Of a stretch of 64,000 bases of DNA, positions 9,601-16,595 are shown piece after piece. Where the stretch lies: positions 1 through 64,000 of IMG/VR virus record IMGVR_UViG_3300031787_010103, one strand, 5' to 3'. The notes beneath the pieces were generated by a model. The model was not told the origin of the DNA and did no database searches. It saw nothing but the letters and a program-made list of their open reading frames with translations. This DNA comes from a virus. The first letter of the stretch is position 1, and every line of letters begins with the position of its first letter. The translations under genes and the position numbers were made by a program.

Positions 9601-11777
9601 AGATCAGCGAGAGTTGGGACGAGAATGCCGAAGATCAAGTGCGTGACTACATGGAGACCAACGTCTGGGACGATGACTCAGAACGCGAAAGCCGTATCCA
9701 AGACAAGGTCGAGGAAATGTTTGGTGACGAGGCAGTGCCCGCTATAATGAAAGCCGGCGACAGCGCACCAAGATTCACCCGGAGTTCAGATCAAGATGAA
9801 TATGCACAATCCAACGAATTATACCAAAAATTCAAGCAAGCATCCGATGCGGCCTACGAAGCATTCGAAGAAGAAATAACCAATGAGTTTGAAAGCCAAG
9901 GCGAATATTACGATGCGGCTCGCGAATATTATTGGGACATGACGCGAGAAGGCGGCGAGTTTGACGAGCGCGACTTCCTCCGTGACCGCTATGGTTACAT
10001 GACTGACATCGCCAACGAAGAAAGCCTTGACTGGCCCTACTGGAGCGGCGGTTCCTCTGGCACTGGCAGCCGTGAGTGGAGCGATATTGGTGACAGTTTA
10101 CAGCGTGCCATTGACATGCCAGTGAGAGTGAGTTCAGGCTATCACTCAACCACACGCCGGCCCGGTCTATGGATCATCGAACCCGACGGCAGCCTAGATC
10201 CCGATGATCGTGATGATGAAATGGGCCTGGAGATCGTGTCTCCGCCCTTGCCCTTGCCAGAAACCCTGGAAAAATTAAAACAGGTCATTGAGTGGGGTAA
10301 CTCAGAAGCCGATGCCTACACCAACTCGTCCACCGGCTTGCACATGGGCATCTCTATACCCTATGTGGGCGGTGACGTAGACTATGTCAAATTGGTGCTG
10401 TTCATGGGCGACGAATATGTGTTAGACAAGTTTGGTCGTGCTTCCAACACCTATGCGGCATCGGCCATGGAAAAACTACGCAACAGCATGCGAGTGGCAC
10501 GCCGCCGTGGCACCTTGACTGAAGCCCGATTTGATCCCATGGGTGCGCTAGAACTGGTGCAGAAAAATCTCATTGAACTGGCTGCTCGTTATGTGCAGAA
10601 CGGTGTGGGAGACAGCAAGTATACTTCCGCACACATCCAGGACGGCTACATCGAGTTCCGTAGCCCTGGTGGTGATTATTTGAGCATGGAGAGTCGCGGT
10701 GAATATGATGACATCCGCAATACCATGTTGCGTTTTGCTCGGGCCATGCAGATCGCAGGCAGCCCCAGCCTGGAACGTCGAGAGTATGCCAAGAAACTCT
10801 ATAAACTGATCTCACCTGGTGCACAGGATGACGGTCTCAAGTTATTTTCTCAATTTGCCGCTGGCACCATAACTCCAGAAGAACTCAAGAAACAGTGGGC
10901 CAATGCTGTGCTCCAGAAAGAGATACCCACCACTGGTCAAGAAGAGTGGGAAGTGTATGATCAGCGCAAGTCTGGTCCGGATGGAGTGATCGACTCTTTC
11001 TATGCTGATGAATATGACACTGCCTATATGAAAGCCCAGGACAAGTATGGCAACACACCCGAATGGCGCAATTTGGACATCCGTAAGAAACAACCCTGGT
11101 ATGATGTCAAGGATTCCTACGGTGACATCATACTCACTGTGAGAGCCAGAGATTTTGACAGCGCCAAACAAAAGGTCCAGGCAGAGTATGGGGATCGACT
11201 CTCCGACGATTGGGAGATATATCGCAGGCCCGATGACACTCCTGAGCCAGAAAAGAAACTGAGTCCACGTGCTCAAGTGGCCAAACGCCTCAAAGAACCC
11301 AAGGTCACACCGGCAGTGGCCGCAGACAATGAGCGAGATCGTGAACAGATACAGGCCCGCATAGGTGAGCCTCAACCCGCAGGCGCAGTATCAGACGCCG
11401 GACACTATCGTGTGATGTGGGATGAGCGCAGGAATGGAACAGTAACCAGTGATTCTTTGAACATTGATGCTGCCAGTGCCGAAGCAGCCAGACAGAATGT
11501 GCTAGATGCGTTGCAAATGCAAGGTCGAGATGTCATACAGATATCTGCACACCCCCAACAGCCACCAGCCTGGCGGCGCAATCGAGAACCTGTTGCCACA
11601 TCAACACAGGGCGAATTCTCAGGACAGTGGCAAGTTCGTAATGCCAATACCGGAGAAGTGGTTTACACATTCAGTGGCATAGGCAACAGTCAAGGCGATG
11701 CCAATCGTGTGGCACAACAATGGGTCCAACGCACTAGATTTGATGATCCTGTAGAAGTCGTTCCAGAGTTGAGATAA
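6678..11777 (+). CDS. Giant multidomain protein: nucleotidyltransferase, zincin, amidoligase-like, repeats
   Basis: A 1699-residue protein. Residues 1-230 resemble a pol-beta-type nucleotidyltransferase, with GSNAAYTYTPHSDIDLHL supplying the GS and DxD motifs. Residues 238-290 are a Lys run then a Gly/Tyr-rich and acidic linker. Near 365 lies HELTHYKQH, with ENEANAKAG about 25 residues later, as in zinc metallopeptidases. Near 549-575 is a hydrophobic Ala-rich stretch ending AQAQ. Residues 900-1330 show an amidoligase-like pattern: GFEAEMIF, an Asp/Glu/Tyr-rich insert, EPDGSL, LEIVSPPLPLPE, STGLHMGIS, EFRSPGG. Residues 1420-1699 hold about four related 60-75 residue units. LTE sites at domain joints could be cut by a prohead protease. 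Domain calls are motif-based. Confidence 0.75.
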   Translation: MDINELDSYRLSDAVKFHTELNPALWDGDRMRPEVREALIKIADDFREFLGISDLAVEDITVSGSNAAYTYTPHSDIDLHLLVDFSKLNPDQVYQELFNAKKYQYNDQHDIKIRGYDVELYVQDAGKPVRSLGEYSIVRDDWTRIPVRRQGNLDEKSTQAKYEKLRDLIELALTSDDLQTVTNLTDVIKRYRQAGLDEHGEFGPENLAYKILRTQGLVKRLFDHRASLEDSKLSLAERRKKKKKSKKKFRYGSFGGYYYPGYGYYGQTGDAEAADGGGDGGGESVREDTEIKVQAKSIPIDKVVRRFVHFAAHYLKLDQLPRIILQGEKFTKHIHSMGHYVDDKKMIEVATHGRHIMDILRTVAHELTHYKQHERLGRDMPDTAGRTGSPYENEANAKAGIIMRHFQNRYPEFFGAETVEEQLTEFSPAQSGATGEDDDIEAHYGDQTPPGPEFPPTMPAGTVRVDVSDVYDWYKLGQHISNMKGLGKHDFGAGPPSSIISFGDEETEHKFIKDLEATGLDVTDIDPKDPRQPAGMRKVKTDPTYNVDEGLGKTLATGALAAAAALGQPAQAQDVGRTAYQIGKQIYQPSGIFTRAGAEEELKGIARDMARGSREIRVGGKLIYGGPRPQGERVASNAAAASAEEAYRQALENAINRAQQQHGPITLGPGGWKVVDYEADQMGNTFRAMVAIEGPAPRRESIQTPVSRSQKDREDYYKFVMGKATTGRPLTRSEQEFIKTYRLQQKIQGKVAEDAAGYIPTKKQARDPRFKTALTVDIRPGQVGKEANKLGLQTDSQGRPALLIKNLANALKEYKETGVFEAVNPVTPAVPDPRQKIDPYQGQAQKRQRPQDRPKKKTPSSTGNPRFVNIEVKEDEDLMEVKMSPGALEAWARSPEAEGIRAGFEAEMIFRDTRRDEDEDYDQEPDYDYDERPDDIDHVIDFFSNDDYGYGLSRQGARNLRESLWEAYTEWVDEQISESWDENAEDQVRDYMETNVWDDDSERESRIQDKVEEMFGDEAVPAIMKAGDSAPRFTRSSDQDEYAQSNELYQKFKQASDAAYEAFEEEITNEFESQGEYYDAAREYYWDMTREGGEFDERDFLRDRYGYMTDIANEESLDWPYWSGGSSGTGSREWSDIGDSLQRAIDMPVRVSSGYHSTTRRPGLWIIEPDGSLDPDDRDDEMGLEIVSPPLPLPETLEKLKQVIEWGNSEADAYTNSSTGLHMGISIPYVGGDVDYVKLVLFMGDEYVLDKFGRASNTYAASAMEKLRNSMRVARRRGTLTEARFDPMGALELVQKNLIELAARYVQNGVGDSKYTSAHIQDGYIEFRSPGGDYLSMESRGEYDDIRNTMLRFARAMQIAGSPSLERREYAKKLYKLISPGAQDDGLKLFSQFAAGTITPEELKKQWANAVLQKEIPTTGQEEWEVYDQRKSGPDGVIDSFYADEYDTAYMKAQDKYGNTPEWRNLDIRKKQPWYDVKDSYGDIILTVRARDFDSAKQKVQAEYGDRLSDDWEIYRRPDDTPEPEKKLSPRAQVAKRLKEPKVTPAVAADNERDREQIQARIGEPQPAGAVSDAGHYRVMWDERRNGTVTSDSLNIDAASAEAARQNVLDALQMQGRDVIQISAHPQQPPAWRRNREPVATSTQGEFSGQWQVRNANTGEVVYTFSGIGNSQGDANRVAQQWVQRTRFDDPVEVVPELR

Positions 11778-12361
11778 TGCGATCTCAGGAATTTATCTCA
11801 GAAGTAAACTTTCCCGATGAGTTATCAGTGAGCGACCGCATACAAAACTATTTTTTTGATCGCGGCTATCAGTTGGCCGGCGAAGGACGCGATCAGATAG
11901 CCTTGTTGAGTCCCAGAAACACCATACTCAAAGTCTTGGGCATAGGTGAAGATGAGCGCGAACAGATAGTAAAAAACTACGTGAAATTTTTCGTCAACAA
12001 TCAGAACGATCCTTATATTCCCAGGATTTACAACGTGGGTGATTTTGAAGTAGATGGAGAAACATATTTTGTGTATGAGATGGAATATCTAGACTATGTG
12101 GCCAACGAAGAAGCCACGCTGGACTATCTAGAAAATCTCATGTCAGCAGTGGCACGCGGACGTGATCGTGTGCAGGAGTTCATGAAGAACAATCCTGCTC
12201 CTAAAGAACTGGATCGTGATGACATCGTGGGTTTAGTAAATACTACGCTGAAATTAGAACAAGCCTTGGGCGGCCAGGCACCATTGGATCTCAGCCAGAT
12301 AGAGAACCTTCGCCGCCGCAGTGATGGACATCTAGTGATAATGGACCCCTACAGCCTATGA
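11777..12361 (+). CDS. Kinase-like protein with capsid-targeting-like N terminus
   Basis: A 194-residue protein starting MRSQEFISE, close to the T4 capsid-targeting peptide MKTYQEFIAE; cleavage after Glu9 would fit gp21 specificity. The rest resembles a reduced protein-kinase fold: GEGRDQIALL as a glycine loop, ILKVLG with a candidate ATP lysine, VYEMEYLD as hinge, and HLVIMDPYS in place of DFG. No HRD catalytic loop is visible, so it may be inactive or use another chemistry. The start overlaps the giant gene by one base (TAATG). Confidence 0.65.
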   Translation: MRSQEFISEVNFPDELSVSDRIQNYFFDRGYQLAGEGRDQIALLSPRNTILKVLGIGEDEREQIVKNYVKFFVNNQNDPYIPRIYNVGDFEVDGETYFVYEMEYLDYVANEEATLDYLENLMSAVARGRDRVQEFMKNNPAPKELDRDDIVGLVNTTLKLEQALGGQAPLDLSQIENLRRRSDGHLVIMDPYSL

Positions 12362-12374
12362 GAGCACAAGAATT
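12358..12374 (+). repeat. 17-base direct repeat encoding the cassette N terminus, copy 1
   Basis: ATGAGAGCACAAGAATT occurs identically at 12358-12374 and 12753-12769. Diverged versions open the genes at 15102 and 16010. Confidence 0.8.
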
Positions 12375-12756
12375 ATTAGTCGAAATCACTCGCAGAGACT
12401 TCTTGCGTGGTGCAGGTGCCGTGGCTGGCTCTGCGGCATTGGGATCGGCACAGGCTCAATCCGATCGGAACATCACCAAGATTATCAACTCGGCTGCCAT
12501 GTTGTGGGTGATATGTAAAAAACACTATCCCAACAACCCCAACACCCGAGAACTAGAAGAAACAGTCAAACGGCTTTGGAAAAGTAAAAGCGACAATGCT
12601 GTGGCATTTAATGAAGAATACACAGCAATGAAAGAAAGATTGGCAGATTGGGAAGCCCGAGATCCTGCCGGCTATGCCAACTTTGTCAACCGATATATGA
12701 TGAACTTTGCCAAGATTAAAGCCAACTTGGAAACATTACCAGAGATGATGATATGA
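12358..12756 (+). CDS. Small protein with capsid-targeting-like peptide followed by a Tat-type signal
   Basis: A 132-residue protein. It opens MRAQELLVE, then at once TRRDFLRGAGAVAG, a textbook twin-arginine motif (T-R-R-x-F-L-R) with a small-residue hydrophobic core and an AQAQ end near residue 34 resembling a signal-peptidase site. If prohead protease cut after Glu9, the mature protein would begin with the Tat signal. The remaining 95 residues are helical with one Cys and no known motif. Both flanking junctions are ATGA overlaps. Function unknown; export after injection is an inference. Confidence 0.65.
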   Translation: MRAQELLVEITRRDFLRGAGAVAGSAALGSAQAQSDRNITKIINSAAMLWVICKKHYPNNPNTRELEETVKRLWKSKSDNAVAFNEEYTAMKERLADWEARDPAGYANFVNRYMMNFAKIKANLETLPEMMI

Positions 12757-12769
12757 GAGCACAAGAATT
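12753..12769 (+). repeat. 17-base direct repeat, copy 2
   Basis: Identical to 12358-12374; see copy 1. Confidence 0.8.
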
Positions 12770-14597
12770 CGCTAATTCCAAACTAGTCATCTTTGACATC
12801 GACGATACCCTGGTCAACACAGACACCAAGGTCAATGTGGTGCGAGATGGCCGGATCGTGAAGCAACTCAACAGTCACGATTTCACGCACTATCACTTAC
12901 AGCCCGGTGAAGAGTTTGACTTTGGTGCTTTCCGTGATGCCCGCGAATTCTACACACAGGCCCGGCCCATACCCGGCATGATCCGCCAACTCAAACAAGA
13001 CATCGCCACGGGCAACAAAGTGATCATGCTTACTGCCCGCTCGGACTTCAATGACCGAGAAGTTTTCCTGGACACATTCCGCCAGTATGGCATTGACATG
13101 TCAAAAGTGCATGTGTATCGTGCTGGTAACTTGAACATCAAAGCCGCCACAGAAGAAAAGAAAAAGATCATACTACAACATCTCTTGGGCAAAGAACACT
13201 ACGACAAGATCATCATGTATGATGATTCTGTGCCCAATTTAAATGCTTTTCTTAGCCTCAAACAAGATTATCCATGGTCTAAGTTCTATGCCTGGCACGT
13301 GGATCCATCAGGAAAGGCAGACGAGTATCATAGGACTGATATCCGTGTCACAGAAGTCAGTGCGGATCGCTTGCAACAGTATCTAAATCGCGCTGGACAA
13401 CAGGTTGATCGCAGACAGGAAAGAATGGCCCAGGCCCGTGAGCGACTCAACAAGAGTTATGAAATATACCATGCAGACCGTCCTGCTGGCTCCAGCCAGA
13501 TTGTAGATCGTTTTGAATCTGACACCCCTGCGGAAGCCCAACGTTATTATGAAAAGTTTATTCAGAACTACGAAAGTGATCGAGACTTTGATTTACAACT
13601 GCGTCGAAGCACAGGCATCGTGGAAGATTCATTCCGAGGCATCGATATCTCCATGGAAAAGGAAGATGATGAAATCATGGTCCAGGCGTCGGCGGGTGGC
13701 AAGCAGTTAGGGTCAGTGTTGTTTGTGGAATACGATGGCTATCTCATGCCACAGGATCTTGAAGTAGATGAACGATTCCGTGGGCAAGGTATCGCCCAGG
13801 CCATGTATGACTATGTGAAAAGCCTGGGTTATCGCATACGCAGGAGTGGCCAGCAGACCGACGCAGGTTCTGGATTCTGGAGAAAACATCGTCCAGAACA
13901 GAATGTCTGGGAACAAAGTGTGGCGAAAGGCGATAAAATGAGCCTCATTAATCTAGATCAATCCTTGGCCGACACACCATCGGTATGGAAAAAATTCATA
14001 AGTTTGTTGCCACCACAATTGGCCCGAGAGTTTGTGGATGAGCGTCCAAGACCCGATCAAGACGATATAGACTTTCTCACTCCTTTGCGTCTGGTCAGTC
14101 CGCAGCCTGTATCAGTGCGTGTGGCCGACTTATTGCGTCATCCAGAGAATCAAGGAACCATTGGTAGATCGCCCGACGATGTGGTAACAGCAGTAAACCA
14201 ACGATGGGGTCTCAAGATCCCGTCAGGTAAGAAATATGATCCCAATCCCGCACGATATCGTGCCTATGCCCAGATGGCACCCGGCACAGCCAGTCCTTCA
14301 GTCATGGCCGACGGGGTGATCCTGTTTGGAGCAGGCAGATTCGTGGCCGCGGCTCTGCGTGGTGATGAAACCATGCGTGTGTGGAGCATGACAAGAAAGC
14401 AAGGCGTGAAGGAAGTAGAGGAAAACTTTGCTGATGGTCGAGTAAAGGGCAAGAGCCGCCCGGGTCGTGTGAAACGTGCGGGTGCTAGTTGTAGTGGATC
14501 AGTCACAGATCTGCGTGCCCGTGCCAAGAAGTATGGTGGAGAACGGGGCAAAATGTATCATTGGTGCGCCAACATGAAGTCAGGTCGGAAGAAATAA
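12753..14597 (+). CDS. HAD phosphatase-GNAT acetyltransferase fusion with C-terminal two-Cys module
   Basis: A 614-residue protein starting MRAQEF. Residues 10-200 are a HAD domain: VIFDIDDTLV (nucleophile Asp), MLTARSDF, and MYDDSVPN (acidic motif). Residues 285-385 are GNAT-like: DLEVDERFRGQGIAQAM is the acetyl-CoA pyrophosphate loop. A middle region of about 150 residues is unassigned. The last 55 residues are a basic module with GKSRPGRVKRAGASC and KMYHWCANMKSGRKK, of a kind that recurs in phage proteins. The first part resembles polynucleotide 3'-phosphatase-type HADs, but the substrate cannot be read. It belongs to the presumed packaged-protein cassette. Confidence 0.75.
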   Translation: MRAQEFANSKLVIFDIDDTLVNTDTKVNVVRDGRIVKQLNSHDFTHYHLQPGEEFDFGAFRDAREFYTQARPIPGMIRQLKQDIATGNKVIMLTARSDFNDREVFLDTFRQYGIDMSKVHVYRAGNLNIKAATEEKKKIILQHLLGKEHYDKIIMYDDSVPNLNAFLSLKQDYPWSKFYAWHVDPSGKADEYHRTDIRVTEVSADRLQQYLNRAGQQVDRRQERMAQARERLNKSYEIYHADRPAGSSQIVDRFESDTPAEAQRYYEKFIQNYESDRDFDLQLRRSTGIVEDSFRGIDISMEKEDDEIMVQASAGGKQLGSVLFVEYDGYLMPQDLEVDERFRGQGIAQAMYDYVKSLGYRIRRSGQQTDAGSGFWRKHRPEQNVWEQSVAKGDKMSLINLDQSLADTPSVWKKFISLLPPQLAREFVDERPRPDQDDIDFLTPLRLVSPQPVSVRVADLLRHPENQGTIGRSPDDVVTAVNQRWGLKIPSGKKYDPNPARYRAYAQMAPGTASPSVMADGVILFGAGRFVAAALRGDETMRVWSMTRKQGVKEVEENFADGRVKGKSRPGRVKRAGASCSGSVTDLRARAKKYGGERGKMYHWCANMKSGRKK

Positions 14598-14605
14598 GTA
14601 ATATC

Positions 14606-14788
14606 ATGCGAGCAAGAGAACTCACAGGACACAAGTGGATCACCACTATAACCATAAGCAATCCTGACTATACCGGCCGGATTGATGTGTCAGTGTATGC
14701 CCACAATCAAGCACAGGCCCGACAACTGCTCAAAGCGCAGTATCGCATCCAGGATCATCACATCGGATCCATCAGGAAGGCGCCATGA
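14606..14788 (+). CDS. Single-copy repeat-domain protein, 60 aa
   Basis: Starts MRARELTGHK at ATG 14606 rather than the upstream in-frame ATG at 14561, which lies inside the previous gene. The body (WITTITISNPDYTGR, then YAHNQAQARQLLKAQY) matches the pattern of the C-terminal units of the giant protein: a strand, a turn, then an Ala/Gln helix. It looks like one such unit as a separate gene. Its stop overlaps the next start. Confidence 0.6.
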   Translation: MRARELTGHKWITTITISNPDYTGRIDVSVYAHNQAQARQLLKAQYRIQDHHIGSIRKAP

Positions 14789-15102
14789 GAGTCGCAGAAT
14801 TCATCGCAGAAGATCTGTCAGCGGCTGGCTTCCGTATCCATGTTAGTCCACACCTGGATAATCGTGCAGAAAATCGCGGCATATCCATGGCCACCATCTT
14901 GGGCATACTCAACAGATTGGATCGGGTGCGCAGACACATCCGTGGATTTGAGCCCAACTCACAGTTCAATGTCTATGACAGCCAACACAACATACATCTT
15001 GGCATGATGCGATCAGGATTCGATCCAGATAAACTGTTGTTGAACACAGTGTATCACAACGAAAACTACCACGGGCGCAATCCCGTCATAAAGGTTCGAT
15101 AA
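14785..15102 (+). CDS. Cassette protein with capsid-targeting-like N terminus
   Basis: A 105-residue protein beginning MRVAEFIAE followed by D, one of the closest matches here to MKTYQEFIAE of T4 internal proteins. The rest has HLDNRAENRGISMATILG and a His/Asn-rich end; no family is recognised. ATGA overlap upstream and TAATG-type overlap downstream. Confidence 0.65.
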   Translation: MRVAEFIAEDLSAAGFRIHVSPHLDNRAENRGISMATILGILNRLDRVRRHIRGFEPNSQFNVYDSQHNIHLGMMRSGFDPDKLLLNTVYHNENYHGRNPVIKVR

Positions 15103-15689
15103 TGAGAGCACAGGAGTTCCAGGAAGTGGCACTGCTGACCCGGGTCAAAGGCAAGGGCGAGGAGCCCAGCAATCTGCCCAAGTTTGGACGGCCCATACTG
15201 CCCAAAGAAGAGATCAAATACCTTGGGAAAAAAGTCGGCAACATGGGCCGCTATGAGATCTGGCGAGACTATGTGGGTAGCCAGGTCAGTTACATCCTGG
15301 TAGATCCCCAAAGCCGCAGAGCCATAATCCATGCCTTTGGCAGCAGATATCAGAGAAATCCCAACTCATTCATAGTGGCAGGCCTGTATGCCGCACCCGG
15401 CAATCCTGTGCGTGCCAGCCAGTTCTATCATGCCTTGATCACGGAATTAGGACTGGATCTCATTTCTGATATCAAGCAGAGTCCCGGAGGCTACAAAGTG
15501 TGGCGTGAATTACAGCAAAGATTTCGTGACGTGAATGTATATGGCTATGATACCAAGCGCAACGAACTGCTGAACGTCACTGCACGTGATGAAGAAATGA
15601 CACATGTGCCCGCTGAAATCGTGCGCAAGGGCGGGCCCGATGTCAAAGACGTGGCCCGCAACATCAGGCTAGTGGCCACAGCAAAGTGA
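15102..15689 (+). CDS. Cassette protein, unknown
   Basis: A 195-residue protein starting MRAQEFQEV. The middle (YILVDPQSRRAIIHAFGSR, then FYHALITELGLDLISD, SPGGYKVWRELQQRF) has an alternating strand-helix order loosely like GNAT acyltransferases, but no acetyl-CoA loop is evident, so this is only a suggestion. It is followed by 33 bases holding a late-promoter-like box. Confidence 0.6.
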   Translation: MRAQEFQEVALLTRVKGKGEEPSNLPKFGRPILPKEEIKYLGKKVGNMGRYEIWRDYVGSQVSYILVDPQSRRAIIHAFGSRYQRNPNSFIVAGLYAAPGNPVRASQFYHALITELGLDLISDIKQSPGGYKVWRELQQRFRDVNVYGYDTKRNELLNVTARDEEMTHVPAEIVRKGGPDVKDVARNIRLVATAK

Positions 15690-15710
15690 TCGCCAGCAGG
15701 CGCACACGCC

Positions 15711-15718
15711 GGTAAATA
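15711..15718 (+). promoter_or_regulatory. Late-promoter-like box GGTAAATA
   Basis: A 6/8 match to TATAAATA, ending 4 bases before the ATG at 15723. The same leaderless spacing is seen at 4137 and 48857. Confidence 0.35.
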
Positions 15719-15722
15719 TCGC

Positions 15723-16013
15723 ATGAAATCAACATTCGTAAAATTAAACGTAGATCTACACTGCGATTGGAAAAAGACTCCGCCGCCCTATAGACTCTAT
15801 GTCAACGATGAACTGTTCACTGAACGCACCTACATCTGGGGTGGCACACAGTATCTCCAAGAAATCATCAGCCTCAGCGCACCGCCTGGACGCTACAGCC
15901 TACGTATCGACAATCTGGGCGATCCTGACTGCAAATTCAAACTGCGCAATCTCTCAGTAGAAACAGGATCAGCCACGGTGCTGGATTCTAAAACCGTGGA
16001 GATCACCCAATGA
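15723..16013 (+). CDS. Small beta-rich protein, unknown
   Basis: A 96-residue protein with LYVNDELFTERTYIWGG and SAPPGRYSLRIDNLGD, a strand-turn-strand layout of the kind found in carbohydrate-binding or virion accessory domains. It lacks the cassette N-terminal peptide although it sits within the cassette. The general plan recalls 3699-4133. Its stop overlaps the next start (ATGA). Confidence 0.6.
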   Translation: MKSTFVKLNVDLHCDWKKTPPPYRLYVNDELFTERTYIWGGTQYLQEIISLSAPPGRYSLRIDNLGDPDCKFKLRNLSVETGSATVLDSKTVEITQ

Positions 16014-16192
16014 GAGCCCGAGAATTCGTCACAGAAACCACGGTCAGCGGTGCCATAGCCACGGTTGCACAGCCCATGATGGCCGTGCTCGCAAGAGAAC
16101 CTGCACAAGCACCCGCTGATAAATATAAAACTACTTCTAGGAAGCCGGCACCAGATGTTAACCGACGATTTAAAAACTCTTTTAGCAAGTAA
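16010..16192 (+). CDS. 60-aa cassette peptide with capsid-targeting-like N terminus
   Basis: Begins MRAREFVTE followed by T, then a hydrophobic small-residue stretch (SGAIATVAQPMMAVLA) and a basic, Pro-rich tail. After cleavage at Glu9 the product would be a short cationic peptide with one hydrophobic segment, comparable in size to T4 internal peptides. Its 3' end overlaps the dps gene by 38 bases in another frame, which is unusual in this compact genome. Confidence 0.55.
   Translation: MRAREFVTETTVSGAIATVAQPMMAVLAREPAQAPADKYKTTSRKPAPDVNRRFKNSFSK
16118..16125 (+). promoter_or_regulatory. Late-promoter-like box GATAAATA
   Basis: A 7/8 match to the late octamer, inside the small gene and 29 bases before the dps ATG. 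Confidence 0.35.
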
Positions 16193-16595
16193 CTTTGCAT
16201 ATTATCTCAAGGCACAGATGTTCCATTGGAACGTGGAAGGCCCTGATTTCGGGCAACTGCACGAATTTTTCGGCGAAGTCTACGCTGATGCCTACGGCGC
16301 TGTGGACCAGATAGCCGAATACATCCGCACCCTGGATGACTACGCTCCCGGAAGCCTAGAGCGTTTTTCAGAACTCAGCGAGATCCCTGGACAGACCAAG
16401 ATTCCCCGAGCCCGGCTCATGCTGGAAGAATTGCTACAAGATACCGAAACCATGAAAGCCATGGTCATGCGTGTGTTTGAATCTGCACAGGCCGAAGGTC
16501 GCGAAGACATCGCTAACTTCATGGCCGAACGCCAAAACAGTCATGGCAAGTATGCCTGGCAGACACGCTCATTCCTCAAGGATCAACGAGCATGA
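16155..16595 (+). CDS. dps: Dps-like ferritin-family protein
   Basis: A 146-residue protein, slightly short for Dps (about 160). It carries the family signature: FHWNVEGPDFGQLHEFFGEVY, then DAVDQ-like GAVDQIAEYIRTLD, which places the His and Asp/Glu ligands of the inter-subunit ferroxidase site. Dps dodecamers store iron, quench peroxide and bind DNA. The Lys-rich N-terminal DNA-binding tail is missing, so DNA binding is uncertain. Encoded among presumed packaged proteins but without the targeting peptide. Confidence 0.85.
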   Translation: MLTDDLKTLLASNFAYYLKAQMFHWNVEGPDFGQLHEFFGEVYADAYGAVDQIAEYIRTLDDYAPGSLERFSELSEIPGQTKIPRARLMLEELLQDTETMKAMVMRVFESAQAEGREDIANFMAERQNSHGKYAWQTRSFLKDQRA

